Assembly (NCBI GenBank): GCA_903927685.1
Contig: CAIYOB010000800.1
Coordinates: forward strand, 1-11,538
Source of the DNA: an uncultured Planctomycetaceae bacterium
GTDB lineage: Bacteria > Planctomycetota > Planctomycetia > Pirellulales > Pirellulaceae
Direction of reading: 5' to 3'
DNA length: 11,538 nt
The first letter of the stretch is position 1, and each line of letters opens with the position of its first letter. The notes below the pieces were generated by a model that was not told where the DNA came from, made no database searches, and worked only from the letters and a program-made list of their open reading frames with translations. Below are positions 1 to 8,951 of this stretch, piece after piece. A program made the position numbers and the translations under genes.

Positions 1-2441
1 CGAACCGACGCCCGGCCGTCGCACGCGCCGTTGAGACAACTGCCGCCCCGGAACACTCGATCCGAGCCTTGTAAAGTCCCGGTGGGATCATCCCTCGGCG
101 ACATCGCGTAGTAGCGGTCACCCGACCAGTCCTGACACCATTCCCACACGTTGCCGTGCATGTCGTACAGCCCCCACGCGTTCGGCGACTTCCGACCGAC
201 AGGATGCGTCTTTCCTCCGGCGTCGGCGTTGTACCAGGCATGCTCCTTCAACACCCCCTCATCGTCACCCGGATACCACGCGGTGATCGCTCCCGCTCGG
301 CAGGCGTACTCCCACTCGGCCTCCGTCGGCAGACGATACTCCGCGCGGGAAGCTTGCTCTTGGGGCAGGTTGCCGAGCTTTCGGCAGAACGCTGACGCCT
401 CGTCCCAATTGACCATTTCCACCGGACGAGTCGGATCGCCCTGGAAGTGGCTGGGGTTAGTGCCCACCACGCGCTGGTACTCCGCCTGGGTCACCTCAAA
501 CAGACCCAGGTACAACGGCTTCGTGATCCGGACACGATGCTTGGGGGCCTCGGTCGGCAGTCGCTCGATGTACCAATCCTCCTGCTTCGTGGCGATGGCT
601 TTTTCCAGAAGCGTGGCGACCTCCGCATCCGTCGATCCCATGTCGAACTCGCCCGGGGGGATCAGCGCGAATCGCATGCCGAGCGAGTTCTCGAACTCGA
701 TCGGCAGGCCCAGGTGCGTCGCCCACGCCGCTTGATGCGACTTCGCTTGTTTGGCATCACATGGGGCCACGGCCAACGGCGGGGCGGAACCGGTGGGCTT
801 GATGGCCATTCGCGGGAAGTCTTGAGCGGCGGCTTTCTCGACGGTGGCCGCGTTCGTCTTGTGTTTCAGCGTGACCACCTGTTTGCCCCAACGCGAGAGG
901 GCAAATCCGTGGCGGCTGAGTTCGATGTCGTTGCGATTGCCCTGCACTTGCACATCGTACGTGCCCGAGGGGAGCCACTTGACTTGCGAACCGGTTTGCC
1001 GATCGAAAACGGTGACCGCTTTCCCGCCTTGCGTGACCACGACCTCCACGTCAGCGACTTCGGATTGAATCTCGATTCGCCCCTGGTCGGTGACAATCAC
1101 GATGAGCCCGGCAAAGACCGCCAAGAACGCCAGCCCCACCAGGACCGCGAGCGCCACGGGAAGGGAAGAAGGCCGCGGCCCAGCAGTCGCCGGCGCGGGC
1201 AGCGGCGCCTGCGCGGGTTCGCTGCCACTGGAGGCAAACGACGCCAGCGCCCCCGCCACCTCGGCCGGAGTCTGATAGCGGTCCGCGGGGTTCTTGGCCA
1301 TCATTTTCTGCAGGACGCTCAGCAACCCCAGCGGCAGGCCGTCGCACAGTTCCGCGACGGATTTCGGCGCGCGTCCGAGGTGGGCCGTGATCTTGGCCAG
1401 AGCGGTACCCTCGGTGAACGGGGGCCGACCGGTCAGCAGGCAGTACAGCGTGCAACCGAGGCTGTAGATGTCCGACCGGATGTCGGCCGAGTGGGCGTCG
1501 CGGGCCTGCTCGGGAGCCATATAGTCAGGCGTGCCCATCACGACGCCGGCCTGCGTCAGGCCGCCCGGCTTAGAGACCGCGTCGTCGGACAAGCCCGGGA
1601 CCGTGCCGGCTTGAGCTGGCGTGCTTTGCTCGGCGCTCTCGCTGGCAAACTGGGCCAAGCCAAAATCCAGGATCTTGACCTGCCCGGTGGGGGTGAGGAT
1701 CAAGTTCTGCGGCTTGATGTCTCGATGCACCATGCCGCGCTGGCGGGCATGCTCCAATCCCAGCGCCGCTTGCCGCACGTAATCGCACGCCGTCGCGACC
1801 GGCAGTCGGCCATGTTGTCTCACGAGGGCAGACAAATCCTCGCCCTGCACGTACTCCATCACCAGAAAATGCGTATCCGCCGCCTGTTCGGCATCGTACG
1901 CCGCCACAATGTTGGGATGAGCCAATTTGGCGGCCGCCTGGACCTCGCGTTGAAAGCGTTCGACGGCGGCCGTGTTCTGGAACAACTGGGGGTTGATGAC
2001 TTTGATCGCCACGCAGCGCCGCATCAACCGATGTTCGGCCTGATAGACATTCCCCATGCCGCCGCGGCCCAGCAAACGGACGATGCGGTACCGAGGATGG
2101 TCGCGAAGTCCCGCCGGAACCTCGTCCAGCGCGGCCCGGTCCGACGCCTCGCCGTGGGTGAATGGAGCGCCGGGCTGAGCCGTGACGCGATCCGACTCGG
2201 GCGACAGGGTCGCCGCAAGTCGTGACCCAGGATCCTCGCCGGGTTCCCCAGGTGTTGCTGGCGGCTCCTGACGCAACAGCGCGACCAACGAATCGTCGGG
2301 TAACGTCTTGAGGAGTTGACAGCAGGTGTCGCACTCGGCGAGGTGTTTCTCAATCTCGTCGCATTCAGTGGCGGCCAGCTTTCCGGAACTGAAATCCGTC
2401 AACTGGGCATCGGTCGGATGGGTACGTTCCGGGGTTGCCAT
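1..2441 (-). CDS. Transmembrane Ser/Thr protein kinase with zinc-finger-like N-terminus and FGE (sulfatase-modifying-like) domain, C-terminus cut by window edge
   Basis: One uninterrupted frame runs from ATG at 2441 to the window edge (813 full codons, no stop). Residues 33-40 form H-x3-C-x2-C (H33, C37, C40), as in zinc-binding anti-sigma domains. The Hanks-type kinase domain spans about 117-395: glycine loop GRGGMGNVY (125-133), Lys147 in VAIK, catalytic HRDIKPQN with Asp241, DFG at 259-261, and MAPE at 308-311. It has all residues needed for activity. One membrane span lies at about 427-452, so the kinase should be cytoplasmic and the rest extracytoplasmic. From about 575 an FGE-sulfatase domain begins (LGMRF near 589, GNVWEW at 763-768, FRGGSC at 797-802); only its last few dozen residues should be missing. 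Such domains in bacterial kinases are usually thought to be binding modules rather than active enzymes. It lies 94 bases after the ECF sigma gene, probably in one operon. A weak AGGA precedes the start. Confidence 0.93.
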   Translation of the reverse strand, partial: MATPERTHPTDAQLTDFSSGKLAATECDEIEKHLAECDTCCQLLKTLPDDSLVALLRQEPPATPGEPGEDPGSRLAATLSPESDRVTAQPGAPFTHGEASDRAALDEVPAGLRDHPRYRIVRLLGRGGMGNVYQAEHRLMRRCVAIKVINPQLFQNTAAVERFQREVQAAAKLAHPNIVAAYDAEQAADTHFLVMEYVQGEDLSALVRQHGRLPVATACDYVRQAALGLEHARQRGMVHRDIKPQNLILTPTGQVKILDFGLAQFASESAEQSTPAQAGTVPGLSDDAVSKPGGLTQAGVVMGTPDYMAPEQARDAHSADIRSDIYSLGCTLYCLLTGRPPFTEGTALAKITAHLGRAPKSVAELCDGLPLGLLSVLQKMMAKNPADRYQTPAEVAGALASFASSGSEPAQAPLPAPATAGPRPSSLPVALAVLVGLAFLAVFAGLIVIVTDQGRIEIQSEVADVEVVVTQGGKAVTVFDRQTGSQVKWLPSGTYDVQVQGNRNDIELSRHGFALSRWGKQVVTLKHKTNAATVEKAAAQDFPRMAIKPTGSAPPLAVAPCDAKQAKSHQAAWATHLGLPIEFENSLGMRFALIPPGEFDMGSTDAEVATLLEKAIATKQEDWYIERLPTEAPKHRVRITKPLYLGLFEVTQAEYQRVVGTNPSHFQGDPTRPVEMVNWDEASAFCRKLGNLPQEQASRAEYRLPTEAEWEYACRAGAITAWYPGDDEGVLKEHAWYNADAGGKTHPVGRKSPNAWGLYDMHGNVWEWCQDWSGDRYYAMSPRDDPTGTLQGSDRVFRGGSCLNGACDGRASV

Positions 2442-2535
2442 GCGCGAAGATCCTGACGACGGTTGGATTTCTCGTCCCTACTAAAGTGCAGAAGTGGGCG
2501 ATTTCTTGCTGTCCGCCGGAGAAAAATCCGTTTCG

Positions 2536-3123
2536 TCAGTCGAGCAACCCGCGTCCCAAAATCCGCAACTCCCGGAGCACTCGGGATTTAGCCGTGAAGA
2601 CGGCGTTCAACGACAGACCCAGTCCAGCTGCGACTTGCTCTGCCTCTTCCCCTTCCAACACCAGCCGCCGAAAGGCCTCCCGCGTGGACTCGGTGAACCT
2701 GTTGTCCAGTAGTTTCAGCAGACGTGCGGCCAAATGGCAGTCGTGCTCGCGGTCCCAGAGTCGGCTTAAGGAACTCGCCGGGTCTTCCAACTCGTCGAGG
2801 CGGGCCGCCAAGTTGTCGCGTTCCCGCTTCGCGCCTCGCCCACGGTCCCGCCAGAAGTTTCTCAACCGGTTGACCAGGATCCGCCGGAGCCAGGTGCGAA
2901 AGGCGCCCGGCTGCCGGCTGTGACGGAAACTGGGCAACTCCCGCATCACGACCAGCAACACATCCTGCACCAGATCTTCGACGTCCGCGGCTTGCACGTC
3001 GTACCGGCCGGCCCACTTGCTGAGCAACGGCGAATAGGCGCGCACCAACTGATCCCAGTCCGCCGAGTTCGCCGCCTGACAAAGGCGGTCGAGCAGGCTC
3101 AGCGAGGTCGTGGCTTCATTCAT
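2536..3123 (-). CDS. ECF-type RNA polymerase sigma factor
   Basis: A 195-residue protein with the two domains of ECF sigma factors. Region 2 (about 25-95) holds the core-binding stretch DVEDLVQDVLL (47-57) and the -10-recognition part GAFRTWLRRILVNRLRNFWR (73-92). Region 4 (about 133-190) ends in a helix-turn-helix, EQVAAGLGLSLNAVFTAKSR (162-181). It should direct RNA polymerase to a small regulon; the target is unknown. The frame is open upstream to 3297, but that part overlaps a sigma relic in another frame and looks non-coding. ATG at 3123 gives the normal family length, though no good Shine-Dalgarno precedes it. The gene precedes a transmembrane Ser/Thr kinase by 94 bases. ECF genes linked to Ser/Thr kinases are a known planctomycete arrangement, so control by kinase or zinc-finger contact is a reasonable inference. 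Confidence 0.92.
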   Translation of the reverse strand: MNEATTSLSLLDRLCQAANSADWDQLVRAYSPLLSKWAGRYDVQAADVEDLVQDVLLVVMRELPSFRHSRQPGAFRTWLRRILVNRLRNFWRDRGRGAKRERDNLAARLDELEDPASSLSRLWDREHDCHLAARLLKLLDNRFTESTREAFRRLVLEGEEAEQVAAGLGLSLNAVFTAKSRVLRELRILGRGLLD

Positions 3124-3143
3124 GGCGGCCGATGTTGTCAGGA

Positions 3144-3491
3144 TTACTCTGCCGCCAGCCACCCTTCCAGCCTGGCGGCCGAATCCTCCATCGCCTCGTG
3201 GAACGATCATTCGCAGTAAATGTTGCGTTTCGCCCGCCGAAAATCCCGGAGGACATTCAGCAGTGTGCGGGCCAAGATCTGGATCTGGCGCAGCCAAGCG
3301 ACCCGTTTCGCCTCACTCGTCCCGCGGAATTGTGTCCAGCCTTGGTGCGCGTTCGGCAGCATCTGCGGGACGGTGTCTGACGGATCGAGCTTTCCCTGCC
3401 CCTTACGATCCAGCCGCGCCTCGGCCAGCAGCAACCGGTGCGACCGATAACACTCCAGCTTCGACGGTCCGGAAACTGCGATCGCTTCCAT
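3144..3491 (-). pseudogene. Decayed ECF sigma factor fragment (region 2 only)
   Basis: In the frame starting at ATG 3491 the peptide shows the signature of a planctomycete-rich ECF sigma family: LECYR, GKLDPSD, a run ending in AH, QFRGTSEA, AWLRQI, and LRDFRRAKRN. A TGA at 3209-3207 interrupts it. The same frame then continues with family-like sequence (SFHEAMEDSAARLEGWLAAE) to TAA at 3146-3144. The N-terminus is shorter than usual, an extra QI duplicates part of LRQILAR, and region 4 is absent, since the next sigma gene starts 20 bases later. An in-frame TAG at 3509 blocks extension upstream. I read it as a relic. A short expressed region-2 protein of about 94 residues is possible but less likely. 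It belongs to a different subfamily from the intact sigma factor next to it. Family assignment is from remembered consensus, not a search. Confidence 0.7.
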
Positions 3492-3583
3492 CAAGTGTGG
3501 CCTCGGCTATAGTAAGGACTTCCGCCGTTGGCGGTTGGTCGTCACCACGACGCGCGTCCCGTTTTTCAGGGACGTTAGCGTCA
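3492..3583 (-). other. Intergenic stretch between the Rrf2 gene and the sigma relic
   Basis: Together with the relic this makes a 460-base stretch (3124-3583) without an intact gene. This 92-base part holds a perfect 6-base inverted repeat (3555-3574) and a smaller one, CCGCC-gtt-GGCGG (3522-3534). On the minus strand TACTAT at 3514-3509 resembles a -10 box, but no acceptable -35 sits at the right distance, so no promoter is called. The promoter of the intact sigma gene is therefore not identified. It may lie here, inside the relic, or farther upstream if the genes are co-transcribed. Confidence 0.5.
3555..3574 (-). terminator. Possible weak hairpin after the Rrf2 gene
   Basis: CGTCCC and GGGACG form a perfect 6-base stem around an 8-base loop, starting 9 bases after the Rrf2 stop codon. 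The position suits a terminator, but no T-run follows on either strand, so it is not a classical intrinsic terminator and may be chance in GC-rich DNA. Confidence 0.25.
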
Positions 3584-4051
3584 TCAAGTCGGACGTTTCG
3601 CAGGGGGCCGGCCCCGGCTTCTGCCTGCGGCTGAAGCGGCCTTGCGGTTCTTCCGTTCCAAGAGATCCTGGATCGTGGTCCGCTCCAGCACGGTCGCGAC
3701 GGCCTGTTTCACCTCGACCCACGTATCCCAGGTCGGACACGTGTCCTGCAGCGAACACGAATCAGGACAATCCACACAATCGACGGGCGCCAACGATCCC
3801 ACCAGATGCTCGTAGACGTCCTTGAGCGTAATGCTCCGAGGCGGCCTCGCGAGGACGTAACCGCCCCGCTTGCCGCGCACCACTTGCACCAGGCCCGCCG
3901 CTTTCAGGGCCTGCAGAATACGTTCCAGGTACTTCGCGGAGAGGTTCTGCTGCTCGCCCACCTCCCGCACCGAAACGGCCCGGTCCGGATAGGCGGCGGC
4001 CAACTCGATCAGAGCCCTGGCCCCGTAACGCACCGTGGTGGGGAATTTCAT
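3584..4051 (-). CDS. Rrf2-family transcriptional regulator with probable Fe-S cluster
   Basis: A 155-residue protein of normal family length. The N-terminal winged helix-turn-helix (about 1-70) matches Rrf2 proteins: MKFPTTVRYGARALIELA at the start, SAKYLERILQALKAAGLV, then RGKRGGYVLARP as the wing. Cysteines 92, 95, 99 and 105 cluster after the dimer helix, where IscR, NsrR and RsrR hold three cluster ligands; the C95-x3-C99-x5-C105 spacing is typical of the family. It is thus probably an Fe-S sensor of NO, iron, redox or cluster status, but the signal cannot be read from sequence. The tail (about 136-155) is basic and contains RGRPP (146-150), like an AT-hook core. ATG 4051 is chosen because it gives the canonical N-terminus; AGGA lies 9 bases upstream. 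It follows the H-NOX/kinase pair by 99 bases, a gap holding a promoter and a dyad that may allow autoregulation. Confidence 0.92.
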   Translation of the reverse strand: MKFPTTVRYGARALIELAAAYPDRAVSVREVGEQQNLSAKYLERILQALKAAGLVQVVRGKRGGYVLARPPRSITLKDVYEHLVGSLAPVDCVDCPDSCSLQDTCPTWDTWVEVKQAVATVLERTTIQDLLERKNRKAASAAGRSRGRPPAKRPT

Positions 4052-4063
4052 GCCCGCAAATCC

Positions 4064-4085
4064 TACTGCTCCTATTGAACCAGTA
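4064..4085 (-). promoter_or_regulatory. Candidate operator dyad at the Rrf2 gene start site
   Basis: TACTG and CAGTA form a perfect 5-base inverted repeat separated by 12 bases, just downstream of the -10 box and across the likely transcription start of the Rrf2 gene. Rrf2 proteins commonly bind AT-rich dyads at their own promoters and repress them. Position and symmetry fit such an autoregulatory site, but a 5-base arm is short and the regulator's consensus is unknown. Confidence 0.35.
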
Positions 4086-4087
4086 TG

Positions 4088-4116
4088 AATTTACTGCGCC
4101 CCTGAATCGCCGTCAA
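4088..4116 (-). promoter_or_regulatory. Sigma70-like promoter of the Rrf2 gene
   Basis: On the minus strand TTGACG (4116-4111, five of six matches to TTGACA) and TAAATT (4093-4088, four of six to TATAAT) are separated by exactly 17 bases. Transcription would start near 4081, about 30 bases before the ATG at 4051. The local AT-richness stands out from the GC-rich flanks. Confidence 0.6.
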
Positions 4117-4150
4117 GGCATGGCTTGGAAGTTCGTCCGCGTCCGAGGCA

Positions 4151-7191
<3,041 letters not shown>

Positions 7192-7195
<4 letters not shown>

Positions 7196-7761
7196 GGCGT
7201 CGTCCGAGCCTCGCCGAGGTTCCAGCGGAGCAGGAAGACATCATGATCGGCTCCGCACTGTTTATGCTCGATCTGGGTGACCTCCACCGGATTCCCGAAC
7301 AGCCTGCCCAGACCATGAATGATCCCGACCACGAACGCCGACAATCCATCGCGATGGGTCAGGTAGTGCAGTTTCAACGAGTCGTCCGTCACGTCGGCGA
7401 TCCGGAATCGGGGCGGCTGCAGGTTCGGGAAGATCAGCGTGACCCGGGCGTGGAAGTTGGGCAGGTTGAGCAGAAAGTCGCGGAGCGTCCGGCCGCCGGC
7501 TTCCAGCAGGCCGGCGTATTCCACGCGGGCGATTTTCAGCACCCAGTGCTCGCCAAACGCGAACAACACATCGGCCACCGCGATCCCGGTCACCTCGCTG
7601 GCGGCCGTCACCAGCCGGTAGCTGATCTCATCCGGGTAAGCGTCGTTGCTGATGAATGCATCCACATCCACGCCGGCCCGCTGCCTGGTGCGCTCCCAGA
7701 TTTCGCCCCCGAACCGCGTGCGAATCAGATCCTCGATCGCTTTGTTGACCATGCCGTACAT
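7192..7761 (-). CDS. hnoX: H-NOX haem-binding nitric oxide sensor
   Basis: A 189-residue single-domain protein of the usual H-NOX length, starting with the canonical [12 protein letters not shown]. The haem ligand is His104 in LPNFHARV. The haem-propionate motif, normally Y-x-S-x-R, reads Y-L-T-H-R (133-137), with Thr in place of Ser. Positions corresponding to the O2-stabilising Trp, Asn and Tyr of the Thermoanaerobacter protein seem to be non-polar here (Ile9, Val74 and the Val region near 144). This points to NO rather than O2 binding, judged by eye without an alignment. Family members bind NO through ferrous haem and change the activity of a partner kinase or cyclase; the partner here is almost certainly the kinase gene overlapping its stop codon by four bases. 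H166 and C169 lie near the C-terminal zinc/thiol site of some proteobacterial H-NOX proteins, but only one cysteine is present. A weak GGTGA lies before the ATG. Confidence 0.96.
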
Positions 7762-7822
7762 TGAAAATCACCCGGGAGACAAGACCACCCGCCAGCTCGA
7801 ACGATTTAGTAGCACGCCAATT
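7762..7822 (-). other. Short gap between polysaccharide genes and hnoX
   Basis: Sixty-one bases separate the stop of the deacetylase-like gene from the ATG of the H-NOX gene. I see no stable hairpin with a T-run and no good promoter pair, so read-through from the polysaccharide genes into hnoX is plausible. Absence of a recognisable sigma70 promoter does not rule out one for another sigma factor. Confidence 0.4.
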
Positions 7823-8926
7823 CTAGGGGACAGGCTGGGCGGCGGCAAGACTGGCGGCGGGCCGCCTCAGGACGCCGTCGGGATCCGTGATTCCCGCTTC
7901 CGCAGCATGCACCAACTCGGCCATTTCGCGAGCCGTCACATAGTAGTAGCGGAAGCCCGCATCGGTCCGCGCACGCTGGGCCAATGCCTGGTGCAGGTCC
8001 CGCATCGGCGGACCCAACAGCACGTCCGCGTTGGAGGGTTTTGCGCCGTGAGTGTGCAGCTTGACAAACTTCCACTCCGGCCGCCCTTGGACGCCGACGG
8101 CGGCTTGCAGCCACAGATCCAGGCGGCGGGCGGAAGGCGGCCGCCGAGCATGCAAGTCGGCGTTTTCCAGCCGGGGAAGCAAGCCCGCTTTGCGATCCTG
8201 CCAATCGAGGGCCAGGGGGCCTTGAATCAGCAACAGCCCCTCCGCCGCGGGTTGGCGGTGCACGCCGGCCGGTGTCCCCACGTCGTGCGATTTGGGACGG
8301 GCCGGCTCGTCGATCGCGTAGTAGATGCTGTTGATTGTCCGCGTCTGGCACGGGTGCGGGGCGGCGGGCATGGTGAAGTCGGCATAGCAGCCCGTCTCGC
8401 GAAGCACGGTCAGTTCGTCGTTGACCCCGCACCAACAGCCGCGTGGGTCCGAATTATCCAGCGCCCAATTGCCATGGATAAAACCGTAGCGGATCCGGCC
8501 CTGGCCGTCGCAGTGCAGCAAGCCGTGCTCCCGGTGCAGCGTCTGCTTGAAGGACTCCAGCTTGTCCCGCAATTGCTCCGAGGTGTCGCGATCGTGGTGC
8601 AAATGCACTTCAACTTCGCCGAAGCCGGCGTGACACAGGCTGGCCAACTGCTCGAGCAGCCGCGGCCGGTATTCCTCCAAAGGATAGAAGAACGAGTGCT
8701 GCGGCGGACGCCCCAAGCTGTCCGCCAGCCCCGCCACGGACGTCGGATAGTCGCGGACCCAGCGCTGAACCCGTTCCAGGCGGACGTCGGCCGGAGCATC
8801 GCCCCAATCCGGCTCGTAGTGATCGGCGACGCACAGGAACACGTGCTGCGGCCCCGTCGGTGCGGCACGCAGGCTCGCACCGATCAACCGGGCCCAGGCA
8901 GTCAGGGGCAAACCGCGTAGTGGCAT
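7823..8926 (-). CDS. Polysaccharide deacetylase-like protein (NodB-type fold suspected)
   Basis: A 367-residue protein whose closest look, by eye, is to the polysaccharide deacetylase/glycoside hydrolase beta-alpha barrel group. Supporting motifs in order: VADHYEP with D35 and H36 after a hydrophobic strand, as in an Asp-His metal site; EVEVHLHHD (104-112), rich in histidines; FIHGNWALDN (149-158); YADFTMP (181-187); and KLHTHG (289-294). These are spaced like catalytic-strand ends, but I cannot map them to the classical NodB motifs with certainty, so it may be inactive or belong to a separate family. No signal peptide or membrane span is obvious, which suggests a cytoplasmic role. ATG 8926 is chosen because GGGAGGAG lies 4 bases upstream; a longer frame to 9013 would overlap the GT2 gene. 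It lies 25 bases after the GT2 gene, so polysaccharide synthesis or modification is the likely setting. Confidence 0.75.
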   Translation of the reverse strand: MPLRGLPLTAWARLIGASLRAAPTGPQHVFLCVADHYEPDWGDAPADVRLERVQRWVRDYPTSVAGLADSLGRPPQHSFFYPLEEYRPRLLEQLASLCHAGFGEVEVHLHHDRDTSEQLRDKLESFKQTLHREHGLLHCDGQGRIRYGFIHGNWALDNSDPRGCWCGVNDELTVLRETGCYADFTMPAAPHPCQTRTINSIYYAIDEPARPKSHDVGTPAGVHRQPAAEGLLLIQGPLALDWQDRKAGLLPRLENADLHARRPPSARRLDLWLQAAVGVQGRPEWKFVKLHTHGAKPSNADVLLGPPMRDLHQALAQRARTDAGFRYYYVTAREMAELVHAAEAGITDPDGVLRRPAASLAAAQPVP

Positions 8927-8930
8927 CGCA

Positions 8931-8938
8931 CTCCTCCC
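8931..8938 (-). promoter_or_regulatory. Strong Shine-Dalgarno for the deacetylase-like gene
   Basis: GGGAGGAG on the minus strand, 4 bases before ATG 8926. It fixes that start over the longer upstream frame, which would run back into the end of the GT2 gene. Confidence 0.75.
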
Positions 8939-8951
8939 GATGTTTGCGGGC

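Noticed and set aside
447..2225. Long plus-strand open frame opposite the kinase gene
   Set aside because: It is antisense to a well-supported kinase/FGE gene, its product is rich in Arg, Gly and Gln with no recognisable domain, and GC-rich codon use on the other strand explains the lack of stops.
3124..3297. Longer start for the ECF sigma factor at 3297
   Set aside because: The added 58 residues resemble no sigma N-terminus and overlap, in another frame, sequence that clearly matches a sigma relic.
3509..3537. Promoter in front of the sigma relic (TACTAT as -10)
   Set aside because: The hexamer 17 bases upstream (CAACCG) does not resemble a -35 box.
4121..4150. Hairpin terminator between the hybrid kinase and the Rrf2 gene
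   Set aside because: Only a 4-base arm (CAAG/CTTG) around CATG pairs cleanly and no T-run follows.
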